In this document: positions 1-13,600 of the stretch, one piece after another | Layout: each line of letters begins with the position of its first letter | How positions within the stretch are numbered: the stretch's first letter is position 1 | Assembly (NCBI RefSeq): GCF_964204645.1 | Contig: NC_134033.1 | Location: 9,026,231 to 9,090,230 of the forward strand | Origin: Tubulanus polymorphus | Taxonomy: Eukaryota; Nemertea; Palaeonemertea; Tubulaniformes; Tubulanidae | Direction: 5' to 3' | Length of the DNA: 64,000 nt | The notes under the pieces: generated by a model | What the model was told of the DNA's origin: nothing | Database searches by the model: none | Seen by the model: only the letters and a program-made list of their open reading frames with translations | Position numbers and translations under genes: made by a program

Positions 1-1421
1 TTGGAGTACCAATAACTGTGAAGGAAGAAAAAGGTTTGTTTTCTTGTAGTAAACTACAGTTAATCCCATATTGTATTCAGTAACCAGTTCTGGGTTGAGT
101 TTTGATTTTAAATGAATGAACTAATTCTAACACCAGTCAAACTTGACATGTTCACTGCCACTATATCTGGTTCCACAGTAGCCTCCTGGATCCTGCTGGT
201 TCCACAGTAGCCTCCCGGGACCCGCAAGTTCCACAGAAGTAACATAACTCAATGCGTCGGGCGTTCGTCGGAGATCGTTGCATTTTCGTTTTTGATGAAA
301 TGAAATAGAAACGCGAATCAAACTAGTTACTACCGCGGTTCAAATTCAACGCGTCTGGCGCACGCACATCGAATGCACATACGTATTAACAGTAGCTCCC
401 TTCTTTTCAAGTGCAACTTCTTGTGTTTGGATGACTACATGGTAAAATACATGCAGTAACATTATAAATGCCTAATAGGAGCGTTTGAAGTTTCGTCGCA
501 CCCACCCATAAGTGTTCAGCGAAACGTGTAATCCTGAAATGGATATTCGTCCCTAAAGGTGTTAGGTTTCTTCTAGGCTGTACCATAGCTGATAATCTTA
601 AAAAAAGACTTTAGGCTTGATTTCTAAATATTTTAACTGACAGAATTGCTGAAAACTCAGGGAGTAAAAAGAGTGTGTTTGTGTACTTTATTTTTTAAAA
701 GAGTCAAATGGAACACTCATTCAACCTAAAATTATATTACAAGTATTGTTCATGAAAGATGTATATAAAGCTGATGCTAAAGGATTAAAGAAAGATGTAT
801 TTGAGATGTTTGACATAGATAAAACAGAGTTGTATAAACAAAGCTGTTGTGTAAACAGAGCTGGTAGGTATTGGCGTTGATGGGCATCAGTAAATAGCAG
901 AATCGTGAGTTGCGTGATTTGATCAGTAAATACCAGAATCGCAAGTTGCATGATTTGGTTCGGTATACGTCAAGATACCTTAAGCACATAGGTGAAACAT
1001 ATCTAGAAACATGGGTTTACATCTTTAATAACTCAAATTCAGACAAATGGCAGCATGTGCTTACTTTGATAGAACTGATATTCTCATAACCTGTCTTACA
1101 TGCAAAGATGGAAGTTTAGTAAATCAAAATGGGTAAAGTCGGTCAAAAGACGCTGCCTAAGTGAAGCCCACACTACATATTTTGACCATGACGGAAGAAG
1201 GATGTGAATGTAACCTTAGTTATCTGGATTCTGGTCCTGTTGTCTTATAATGGAAAGGTAGAAATATAAGGAGACCTAAAAACTGATAAGTTACTTTGAA
1301 TGTCGAATAATCAACTGTGTCGAGATGAATATCACCCGATCCCGGGTGAAGTATGGTGTCCCTGGACCTCTAAGGTAATTACGAAGAAATTATAATGAAC
1401 TATGGTGTTTAAATATTTCAG
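1..1421. other. Intron sequence, left edge
   Basis: Presumed intron of the MYCBPAP gene upstream of the first visible exon. Apart from a short tandem repeat near 169-240 I see no coding segment with splice signals and no structured element here. Confidence 0.5.
169..240. repeat. Short tandem repeat, about 29-bp unit
   Basis: ggttccacagtagcctcc recurs at 169 and 198 with a partial third copy (gttccacagaag) at about 228. Unit 29-30 bp, about 2.4 copies. Confidence 0.8.
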
Positions 1422-1674
1422 GTATTGATTGGGAAAGTCGTTGTTCAACGCCAATAAATCATCCGTGGAATAAATCACGTTCATGGAGTAAATCAGTCTA
1501 TCGTGATGTTCGCCTCGATCAATTAAAACCTATCATCAATGAGATGGATCCTCATAAACCGGTGATGAAAAGGCTAGAAATCGTCGGAAATCAGAATACG
1601 TCTGAGTCTTCGTCGATATGGCATCAATCAACGAGCAGACAAACTGCAGATGTGCCGGAGGTCAATAATATTTG
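1422..1674 (+). CDS. MYCBPAP: MYCBPAP exon a
   Basis: Acceptor tttcag ends at 1421 and donor GTAATG starts at 1675. The reading frame begins at 1424 (two bases complete a codon from an upstream exon) and runs from IDWESRCSTPINHPW to EVNNI without a stop. It ends with two bases (TG) that pair with T of the next exon to give Cys. It is basic and serine-rich. Confidence 0.85.
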
Positions 1675-4600
1675 GTAATGAATTAATAATTTATCACTAT
1701 TTATTATTATGATAATTTTATTTTTGTAAAAGTTGGTTCTGGATACAATTTCAAGAAAATGTCTTCAATTTAGAAGTTTGAAATGCACTTTATTAAAATT
1801 TTTAACCATGTCAACAGTCTGGCCAATCGATAATCATTCGTATGCTTAATACACTACACTCAAAGCTATTTTTAGCACTCTCAAACGCAATTTCAGTAGC
1901 CTGCAATTTCACTACTAATGGGCAAATTGAATGGATTAAGCTAAAATATATTTTGTAATTATTTTTTCTTTGTGGTGCACAAAGTTGAAAGCCGTGGGTT
2001 TCATAGTTTTTGAGAAATTTACCAAAAAGTTTCAAAAATTCGATTTATTTGAGCATATTTTTTATGCAGCATCTTTATCTGTCCAAAATAACACATGTGA
2101 AAATTCAATGCTATTTGCGACGGAAGAACTTTATCTCGCCAAGATCCGACGCTTTGTTCGGCAGTTATGGGCTTTCAAAGACGGAACCCCCCAAAATCTC
2201 GGTTATGTATAATTTTTGTTGTTCCATAATGACGTCATAACATTGAACGAGGTGGATCAGATATCACAAACAAAATGGCAGCACAAATAGGTTGAATAGG
2301 TTGATATTCATCATTTCTAGCGCGAATACTGATATTCTAGGCGTATGATATAACGATGTATTGTGCGCGATGTGTTCAATGGTTCATCTAGTTTTGATAT
2401 CCCATGCGTAAGGTAACGTTGCATCAAGATATCTGACGAAAATGTGGTTTCAAAATGACGAAATTTACTTCTTTGTTCACCACATGGCTGATTTACTGAT
2501 AGCAGCGAATTTTTAGAGATGAGTCTGATATTTACACTACTGGAATACTTGTTTTATCACCATTTATTGAAGTTATTTCATTAACGTTCGCATTAGCGAT
2601 TCGTTTTTGAGCCTGATTATTAGTATTAGTTTGTTAACGGCGGCACAGCGATGAGCGTTCGCGTTGAAAACAGTCATGGACAGTGGCGTAGGCAATGTCG
2701 CCTTATACTCTCATGTTCACTGCGTGTTTGTTTCAGTTATAGAGTACGCGCGCCACGGTGTAGGTCGCGCATAACAACGATTTGTCTGAGTGAAGATGTA
2801 AGCTAGCAATCGTATCGTGAAATTATTAAAAATCATGTCAGTTTATAAACTTTGTTTTGTCAGTAACCGGCACTGGCCTCAAATTTGAAGAACTTCGGAG
2901 CTTCTGTTCTGATTGGTCCGTATGATAATGAAAAACCTCTGATGAAACCCAGGCTCTCACCAAGTTTGTACTGTATCTTATCGGGTCACTCATAGTTTTA
3001 GTTGTTTTAATTTAATCATTCAAGGGATGTATTTAGATTATGAACATTTGTTCAGACAAAAGGCCCATATCAATTTTTAGAAGATTTCATTCTCGTTAAA
3101 ATTCAGTTATCATTAGAAGTTCACACTGACCGAAATTTTGTCCTTTTTTATATATTTTTTTTCTTGTTTAATTTTCAATGAAATGAATTTTTGCATACCA
3201 GTAGCACTTCGCACCTATTGTCGAGCCACTGGACCATTGGTCTTTTATAAAAATTTAAAATGAGACTTATTACCCAGGAATTGAAACAAAAGACAACATA
3301 TTCAATTCTTGTTCTAAGTTCATTCAGAATATTTCTGATTCAATCAACCCCTGCCATTCTATTTTACTTGGCGTATGCATGCCCCTTATCCCTCTTTAGC
3401 GCTCTACACACTTCAAATTGCATGCAATTTCTTTTAAACTTGGTATGTGTAATGGGGTAGGTCCATGGATGAAATCTATCAAAAATCAGCTTTCACATCT
3501 TCCAATATGGCCATCATGACGCACATCTTGAATTTCTTGTTCTATACACGTCAAATAACACATCAAATTCTGCACAATTTCTTGTAAAAGTTTGGTTTGG
3601 CCCAAAGACTATCATTATGAAAAATAGCATTTCTTGCTCCTTTATATAACTGCCATAGCAGCCATCTTGATTTTCCAGATATGGAACTTTGCGATATTGC
3701 AATTGGAAAAATTCTATGAGACTTTGTTGGTATATTGTACCTTTCTTATTTTCAGTAGGTATGAAAAAATTTACTTTTAAACATACCACGGTGATATACG
3801 TGGCGTTGCGACAATTGTTAACTGCTACAATTTGATGTATTGATTCTTTATTAAGTCACTTGTGGGAAAGTCAACAGTCACCAGAACAGGCCAAGTTTCT
3901 CCCTCTTCCAATATTGCTACAGCGGACATCTTGAATTTCTTGTTAGCACTCTACACACATCAAATAACCTGTAATTTCTTTAAACTTGGTATGTGTAATG
4001 GGGTTGGTCCATGGATGATACCTATCGAAAATCAGCTTTCTCACTCTTCCAATATGGCTGCTAAGGCGGACATCTTGAATTTCTCGTAAGTGCTCTTCAC
4101 ACATCAAATAACGTGCAATTTCTTTTAAACTTGGTATGTGGTATGGGGTAGGCCCATGGATGGACAAATTAACTCCCTTGCAAATTTCCCATATTTTGTA
4201 CGGGCCTGGGAAATATAAATATAGGTTCATTCTGGCGCATTCAATATAAAGTGCACGTAAAAATCTGTTCACCAAAAATAGGGCTGGATCTGAATCTTAA
4301 TTTATATCGATATTGAATTAAATTGAAACTTGATTTATGTTTAATTTGCTTCCAGGTTGAATATATCTGTAATTAACCAGATATCTGTAATTTGATTTTT
4401 GTAGTGATCCATTAAGCGACCACCCAGATGTACATCCCTTCCCTTTCATTGGGCCGTCTTTGCTGTTCGATAATCAGGAAGCGCAGTGGATCGGTGACGG
4501 ATTCTCTAATAAAGATCAACTCGGCATCGAGGCTCGGGTTATGTTTGAAGCTTACTCCGGTGAGCGAGCTCACTCATATCTAGACATCGTTAACAATGGA

Positions 4601-7600
4601 ACGACTACCATCTACTATGATTGGAAGGTAATCTTATACATATACATAATTTACAAAATATTTGAAGTGAATTTATCAACCCGCCTATTCTCGACTATGG
4701 CCGAACAAGATAAGGTGTCTTCTGAATTTACAAAAGTCAATATCCTTTATATCATCCATAAACCATCCGGTATTAGGCCTACGTGAGAGATAGCTGTATG
4801 CTGTACAGTACGTATTATAACACTCCCTACTGCTAGACTAGAATCTTCCCTAGCAATCAGGGTGATTATTTGGTATTAGAAAAAATATATCAATTCATTC
4901 AAGTTTCATAAAAATCTGAGATCAAGTCGGGATCTAAAGCAAGTTCATACAGAGTCATACTCTATGAGAGACGATAACACCTCAATCCAGTATCCTAGAA
5001 AAACAAATAGTGGTCTTTTAGAATCTAATTTAAGTCCCATTCATCATAGTAAAATTAATGATGGCTATAGATTTAGAACCACAGCTGGTACATTTTAATC
5101 TGATGGAAAAGTCTTTGTCTCTTTAAATAATGAATAAAAAAATCAATGTTAAAATTAAATTACATAAAACATTGATTCAGAAAATTATCAGTGAAATTTA
5201 TTCCAACAAGTTAAACTGATGTTTCAAAGATTCTGAAGTATCTGGAGATCACCGATGCAATAGCTTCTCTCAGAAGGTGACACATGGAACTTAAAGCATT
5301 CTGCTATATTTCATTTGTTGAATGTTTATTTCAGAGTATAGAAAAAACAAATCCATTCGACATTGTGAATGCAAAAGTTCAAAGATTTTATTTTGATACT
5401 AGTCCCGGTAAGTTATGCGGTAGTATGGTTTTCTTTTATAATCTAAAGGCAAGCTTATGTTTGGCTGCGACACCATGGATAATGACATAGCTGAGAAGAA
5501 ACACACCGTAGCCCAGCTTACGTTGGCTGCGCTTGATTTCCAACAAGTGAACGCAAGTAAAGCTGAATATGATCTGCCATTGCTTCTCCACTTGGCATCC
5601 ATGATCACTGTTCATGATCACTTGTATTTGAATTGAATGTACCGGTTGTGTGTTCAATGAAAATTGGCTTAGGTTGGGAAGAAATAACGGCATATCGCAT
5701 GCCACTAGTTTTCTTTGTCAGTTGCTGATAATCCCAATTGTGTCAGTATCGAATGGGTTGCAACCCGACATGCGTTGACCTGAAATCCTTTTCCAGCAAA
5801 AGGCAAGTAATATTGGCAAAAAATGTGTTGTGTCCAAAAAAAATTTTGGGGGGAAAATTTTGAATCACCCATTTTCAATTTCAGGTGTCATTCTGCCTGG
5901 AGATTCGTTAAAGTTTCCATTTATTTTTAAATCTCCGAATGCTGGTGTGTTCACTGAGCAGTGGCAGTTTCAAACGAAGCCAGTTGTTTGCGGTGGAGCC
6001 TCACTAATCGTAACACTACGTGGCATTGCTTTGCAAGAGGATAAATACAAAGAAAAACGTATTGAATTAGAGGTTAGAGACTTTTTTGTATGCTTTACAC
6101 AGTAGAGATTTAAGATATTGCAGCACGTCTAGGTTCCAGTCTCTAAAAATCATTTGACTCTGAAATTGAATTAATTTCTCGTCAAATATATTTTACTGTT
6201 GGACCTTCATGGAAATGAGCTCATGGCAACGTTCAATAATTTGATAGTGTATAGAATGTAATTCTTTCATACATTGTATTTGACATAGACATTATTAAAT
6301 TGAGATTACCGCAGCTTAGCCTAGCCTTATCTTAACCCTTTCAATGCAACTTTTAACTAGAGTTGAATCTACTCTGTTCTATGAGCGGGATTCAACCCAA
6401 ATCAAAATAGAGATATCTCTAGTTTCGGTGACAGCTACCCCTTTTGAAGCACATTATATCAAAAGTTGTGTTTCCTCCGAAAAAATATACTTCACAGATT
6501 TCTGTTTAGAAAAAACTTGAATCTGTAAACTGTCTTAGTCTTAAGTATGATGAAAACTACATTGTGTGCTGAAATTGCTAATTTAAAAGTCATATTTCTC
6601 ACGAATGACTGAACTAAAATTCAAACCAGAAGCATATTTGATATTTATGAATACATCACATTTGAAAATGACTTTTACACAATACTCTATTTTGATAGCA
6701 TTTGCTCTTTAAAGGTGGGAACATGATGTGTCAATTATGTTGAATTACTGCAAAAACAGCCAGCCACTTAATTTACAGTAAAATGTGGCAGCACTGAAAT
6801 GGTTAAGTCTAATGTTAAATCAATACTTGCGTGTATTGTCTGTTCAATTGTTTGAATCTTAGTTAAAGTTTTATCTTTTCAGGTAAAATCTAAATCTATT
6901 ATTTGATAAGCGTAGAAAAACTAGGTATTTTAAGACTATACATGTATGAGTGCCGTGAATTAATGTTTGATGTTTTTATGAATTTCAGACAGAACTTGCT
7001 GGTAAACAAGCCACACAGGTTGTTAGTCATATTCTCGATGAATTACTTGATGGAATTAAAACTCCAGAGCGATCTCGATCTCCAGTCGATGCTTACATAA
7101 CTGATGCTGAAATATTTGAAAGACAAAATCCAGGCGTAAGTGAATAGTTATACTAGTTATACTTAGTTATACTAGTTGCTGTATCGTAGCTTCTTAATCC
7201 TCCCTCATCCGTAAGAGTGTTTCATATTTATTTGAGGTCATTATACACTAGGCCTACCAATAATCTATTTAGAACAAGTTTGTTACTTTGTTTCTTTCAT
7301 CACCTCACTGTGGCAATCTAATACGGCAGCGCTGCCGAACATTTGTATATATGCGTGTCAGCAGTCAGCCCCATGTGTGCAAATGTAGGTTACAATAAAT
7401 AGCTCTGTGTGTTAGAAATCATCTGAGGGAGTCTATAGCAGTGACTCAGTGTGCACAGCACTCTCAGACATCGGCAGGCACGAATTGTCAGCCTCATACA
7501 TTGTCAATTAAGACAAACTAATTGACGAATCAGTGAATTAAAATCTGATGAAGGGCCTTGGCTTATTGGGCGAAGCATAAAAAAATCCATGTATTTTAGG

Positions 7601-10600
7601 CTAAAGAAAACTCCCCTCGGCTTATTGGCAGAGTCGGCTTAATTGCGAGAAAATATGGTATGTTAAAACATACAGTATTAACATTTTTAGGCCAGCCGTA
7701 GGCTGAGCCTATTACTATACAAATGGAGCGAATTTAAATGACATGGTTTCCACACAAAAGGCTCTTTTGCTTGCCAAGTGAGGGCATATTCGAACAAATC
7801 ACGTATTTAAGCGTAATCCATTCTCGGAATCGTAGCGAGCAGAATTTTGAAATAGGCTTTCATAAAAATGTTTTCTGCATTTTTCACGAAAATAAAATCG
7901 GGAAAATTTCAATTTTTATCAGCCAATCAGGAAGTTGTGTCTTCCCTGTGATTGGTTTATCTAAAAATATCAGCAGCTGTTCACGTGAATTATCGTGATT
8001 TCATTACTGGCGCTTTTGCGCATGACGTCATGTATCAACACGCGACAATACTTCCGCGTTCGCTACGTGTTCGCTGATTGGCCCATTTACTGGGAAATTC
8101 CACAGAAGCCTAATGTGGTTTGTTACAAGCGCTGTGATTGGCCCGACCCGATTCTGGCACGGCTTTAGCTTAGTGGGTTCGAATCCCTTGACGGGAGAAG
8201 ACGATGGATCCTATCGATGCTATCAACAAATAAGTTTCCCGGTTGGGCAGCTGCGGATATCTACCGAAAGTGTTGCGGTTCGATATTTCGAGGTTTCTTT
8301 GAATTTTGGAGTCATATTTAAATCCGGTAAACACCGGCGGTAGATTGTGAAAACCCATTGCTTGATATTTGTACTACTTAATCAACGAAAAGCGTCGGGG
8401 CCGTGCCAGGAGTTTTCGCGATTCAAGTAGCTCAATAGCCTACTTCTTCGTGTTCGTCCACCTCCGCAATTTTCACTCCGCCGATCTCTGACACGGCTCT
8501 GTCAAGGTTCGCGCTGTGATTGCACTATTCGTACCACCAAAATTTTTTATTTCTTTATCAGGGAGGTCTGGAGAATAAAAAAGTCAAAATTTGGATATCA
8601 CATAGGCCTGATTTCATCGAATAAGTCGACCATGGTCGTTACGTTTCCGTACTTATTACCACCTAAAACCGTCTGAACAATTTTGTCACAACCAACATTT
8701 CGTTTACAGAAATCAGGTGTTCACGTGAACCCGCGGTATCGTCTATTGTTTTACTTCCGGGTTTTATTTTAAGATTTAAAATCGTATTTCAAGATCGATT
8801 TCTATGAAATCTTTAGTTGATTTGGTGTTTGGGAGGAATTTTTATTTGCTCTACAGAAAATTCATCCTTGACAATTGCGCAAGGTTCGCAAAAAATTTCT
8901 TTTCCCAAATCGAGTGTATGAACTTGATATGCTAATTAGCCATGTGCTCGAATTGCAAATTCAATCAAATTTTATTCTGCCAAAAAAAATGTTAAATCCA
9001 ATTCGCTTTCCGAGAGTTAATGGTATGCTGCATGGAACAAAGTTGTTTTGAGATGGGTCTTGAAGCTATTGAGTCGAGAGATAACCATCTAGATAGTTCG
9101 TGAGAGTTCCAAAGTTTTGAAGACGCTTCAAGGTAATGTCTTGATATTTGGTTTATACGTGTATCTACCCTAGACACATCTTCAGGCCAAAAACTGGCCC
9201 TGTCAGATTCAAGATGGCCGACTGGAAGCCATTGTTGTTCGCCAAAATCAGCACTTTTTACACATTTTAGAAGTTTTCGAGGGAAATTTTGAAGACACTT
9301 TTATCAATAACCTTGATCATTCGTATATATTTGTATCCCCCAAGGGCCCATCCGCATGAGAAAAATTGGGTCGATCGGACTCAAGATGGCCGTCCTGTGA
9401 CCTTTTTTGTTCCCAAAAATGTTAATTTTGGCCTGAATTCTGAGTCCTGTAGCTTTCTAATGGTGTGCCATTTTTCATTGCAATTTGTAATGGGTATTCT
9501 TTGGAAAAGGATCTTTTATATCCGAGAGGGTATTTTTGACCAGGCAATTATGACGCAATTGGCGGCCATCTTGGGGTCATCAGTACTCATTCATAGGTGG
9601 AAAAAAAGTTTTGCCACATCATTTTGATACTTAAGCATATTTTGCTACCATAATTAATTGGAAAGTTGTAGCTCATGACATGTTCTATGATTGAGGTGAG
9701 TTTCAAGCTCATTGGTTTTTGTTTATGGCCACCAGGGGGCGTTGAACAATACAATAACTTAGTATTTCTATATTACATTCGTACCTATGCATATTTTGCT
9801 ACCACAATCAATTGGAAAGTTGTAGCTCATGACATGGTCTATGATCTTGGTGAGTTTCAAGCTCATTGGTTTTTGTATATGGCCACCAGGGGCGTTGAAC
9901 AATACAATAACTTAGTATTTCTATATTACATTCGCTCCTGCTGTCTGTGTTAACACACGATTGTACTATGTTAATGACATTGAGCAGGGAGTGTATATTG
10001 ATAAATATAACCCACAGATTACATCATTTATAAAAAGCAAATCTGACAGGCTGGCCATTGTGCCCCTTGGGGCTCTTGTTGCCAATATTTTTCTTGATTC
10101 ATATATATTTGAAAAGGTCTTTACCGGTATTCCTAGATTTTAAACCAGGAAATAATTTAAATTGAATTTGACGGGGCCTATTCACATTGAATGGCAATGC
10201 ATACAGCTCTACACTCATCCAAGTAGAGTTTGGAGATATCAGTTAATGCACGTGCAGCAAAATATGTAGGCCTACATACTAAATTTAAATCTATAAGCTA
10301 CAATTACACAAGCATTGTGGCCCGACCAAAAACGTGGGCCCAAGCCAGGGCTTTCAAAATGATTTGAAATACCAGCCGCAGACAAAGAAATAGCTGTTGC
10401 AAAATTTTCACACAGTGCTTGCTTCATTGGAAAAATTTAGATATCGTGAGGTTACAAAAGCCTATTTATTCAAAATTTCTTGCACATGCTTAAATCTGAT
10501 TCTTTATACAAAAAAAGCACAACAGTACAGGTAATAAGTTTAAAACCCGGTATTGTCATATCCCGGAATCGCAGAATCCAAAAACACAGAATTTCTTCAT

Positions 10601-13600
10601 TTTCACTATACATAGTAGGCTAACCGGGTTTTTCCACGGGGATACCGCTTGTCGGATAAGGCACCGGTAGCTCTAGATGTGATAATTTATTACAATCATC
10701 ACTCAACAAATTAATGATACTTCCCAACGAGAAAGTGGAAACCTAAGTCGGCGGTATATCTTTCAACATTGACTGCTGACCCCACAGTATCTGCGCATGA
10801 TACCACTAATAAGCCTTTAATCAATTTAATGCTGCGTTATAAAATCGATATAAAAACGATGGTTGATTTAGATTGCAGTGTTTCATCTGGTCGTATTAAG
10901 ACCAAACTGAGGTATGTGTTCAAAACGATCATGAGAAATAACTCAAATAATCGGATGAAAATAAATAGACATTACGCATTCTGGCTTTGGATTTTTTCAT
11001 GCGTGGCGTGCTTCTAAATTGTGATTTATGCGAGTGTGGGGTATCACGGAAAGGCTGAATGATACGAAAATTATAAAATGGTTTCAACTCCGTTATTTGT
11101 GAAGAGAAAAAACCTGGTTACTATTTATAGTGAAAGTGAAAAAATTCCATGTTTTTTAAAATTCTGCGATTCCGTCATTCCGCGATATTCCGCGTCATTC
11201 CACCGTTTAACCCTTAACCTGCCGGCAGCTTTTTTCTTTAAGGTCAATTTTTATCATTCTTGAGATTGATGAAGATCGGAAAATGATAGGGGTGCTAGCT
11301 TCTTGGGGAAAAGTTTAGAGTTTAGATCGTAGCACACTTAAAGAACAGATTGTAAAAGCATCTGATAAAACTGGTGCCACGATCTCTTTGACAACATCGA
11401 TGTGAAACATTGCTGTTGTCTAGACCCACTGTCCGCACGCGTTCAACATATTAATAATATATATATACATGTAATAGCGCTGCGTGGGAAATCTATATCT
11501 AGAATCTGCGGTCGCGCTTCAGTTCATTCAACAAAGCAGAGCCTACGTGCAAAATAAAATTAGTCATTGTTTTAATTCAGGCACTGTGTGCTTGTCTTGA
11601 GTGACAGATAGGAAATTACAGATCGGGGCTCCTCTTGGGACTCTCAACTATTTATTGACAAGTGCATTTAAGTATGAACATGTTCTATTGATTTGGATAT
11701 TGTCTGAGCCATCCTTTTCATTGACTCAAGATGTAAACAACGAACGATGAACTACGTGGCAGCAAAGGTCTTATTTTGTCATTAGTCAAGGCTGTAAAAT
11801 GGGCCTCAAATTCCAAAATTACTACTGCAGGTAGCAGTAGTTACCCTTATAATATATAATATTTATAATATTTCCGTGTTTTTCAAATGCCTCTGTTTTC
11901 ATCCCTGAAGTACATTACTGAACAGGGATTCAACAAGTTCAGAGGGATTGTTATATTTCTGTCAGCATTTGCAATGTTTATTTTATTGCAATTTTTTAAA
12001 GACATTAGTAGCCAAATTTGATGAATGGATTTTATGGATGAAAAAATTGGAAAATGAATAATAAAAATAGCTGCAAAGCATCAATAACAGGTTTAGCAGT
12101 GGAAAAGTTCCACAGAAAGCCCTTGACAAGAACACCAAAATTTGTACCGAAATTAACATTATCAGATATCAGATGAATCTACAAATTTAAGAAATCAAAA
12201 TAGATAAGAGCCGTTTATAAAGAGAAACAGCATTTATATTTGGCGCAAAACGTAAAATGGTCAATGCAATTCAGTTTTCTTGCTAAAGGATTTATGCCTA
12301 CATCATCAAACATAAATATTGCATCACAGGGCAGCACAAGTTTTCTGGAGGTAGCACAGGTCGCGTTGGCCTATTGATAATTTTCCAGCATGAAAAATTC
12401 ATGTTCCTATCCATTCCTGCTTTTATCAATTCCCCTATATAGGAGTTGATCCAGGAACGGAATGGAAAAAGAATTTTCAAAATATAAACGGTGAATGCAA
12501 ATCAGTTTTCATGCTAAAGGATGAACGCCTACACCATCTAGAATAAATATCTTATCTCGGGGTGGCACAAGTTTGTTCTGTAGGTTTAAACTGTGACTTC
12601 GAAAAAATGAACATACCAGCCAAGGCGGTAATTACACCACTTGGAATGTCTGATATGACTTGAAAAGATAATATTTCTCATAATTTTCTGCACATGTCGC
12701 TTGTAAATGATTTTGCCAACAAGAACAATTTCTGTTCCTTTCCATTTTGGCTTTTATCAATTCCCTACATAGGAGTTGATGAAACTAGGAATGGAATGGC
12801 TCTGAAGAACTTTGTTGAGGATTTGAACCAAAGATTGAGAAAATGAAATGGGCGCAACTTTTGGTGATCTGAATATTTTCAGAGCAATCCTCTTTTTGAC
12901 CTAACAGAGACTTGGATAAACAACATATCGCAAAATAACTTAGTTCGTACTTTATGGCATGAGGATATGAGCATATTTGAAGCATGGCAGCACAATCTAG
13001 TTGGTGTCAATATATGTGGCGGCACTGGCTAGGGCTTCTCAGACTTGAGCTATGTAGTGCGATCACTTACCTCCAGGCCTAAATGTAAATGTGTAATACA
13101 AATCTTTTTCATTATGGTTGACTCAGATTAGTAAGTAGTCTCCATTTCCTCCACACGAATTCGATTGCCTCAGGTCATGATATGCCCCAGACTCTGTTTA
13201 CATGGCGGAGATGATTGCCTCGGATATTCATGTGCCCCCAACTTGGTTTACCATGGACTGCGTCGATTGCCTCAGATTATCGTGAACTTGCCCTGACAAT
13301 ACTTCAAATTGTATCCAATCCATTTTGATCAAAACCCATCCCTGCTCTGACTGCATCGGAGCTCTCATAGGGTTCACATAAGGGTATCTGCAAATTAGCG
13401 GAAAACCCTAATATAATTCAAGTGAATAACAATCATTTTAAGTTGTTTTTAATTAAGTTGTTTTCACAATTCAGAATTATTGAGGAGTATTAAATGATGC
13501 AGCATGATATTTGTTTAACCTGGTTATTTCATCGCAACCATCTACATGTATTTCTAAATTCATGTACTAATGTTTTATTATTTGTTTGATTTCCTCAGAG

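Larger units (their letters stand above)
7690..10110 (+). repeat. Long interspersed repeat, fuller copy (partner 23405-23940)
   Basis: Three separated blocks match the 23.4-kb region in the same order: 'caaatggagcgaatttaaat' (7722), 8790-8985 ('catgtgctcgaattg' etc.) and 9961-10090 ('ggggctcttgtt' etc.). The 23.4-kb copy lacks the about 1-kb stretches between. This is probably an uncharacterised non-autonomous element; no coding capacity is recognised. Confidence 0.7.
10144..13598. other. Repeat-rich 3' part of MYCBPAP intron e-f
   Basis: Contains the duplications at 12259-12800 and 13163-13310. The ends of 10540-11215 (ggaatcgcagaat and its complement near 11160) hint at a degraded inverted-repeat element, but too weakly to call. 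No exon was found; the protein is continuous across this intron. Confidence 0.55.

Noticed and set aside
4460-4786. A 108-codon ORF on the + strand
   Set aside because: It is exon b of MYCBPAP read past the donor at 4628; the tail is intronic.
8140-8200. Functional tRNA gene
   Set aside because: A- and B-box-like sequences abut with no anticodon arm and no acceptor pairing.
10540-11215. Inverted-repeat transposon
   Set aside because: Only about 13 bp (ggaatcgcagaat) match between the two ends, without a target duplication.
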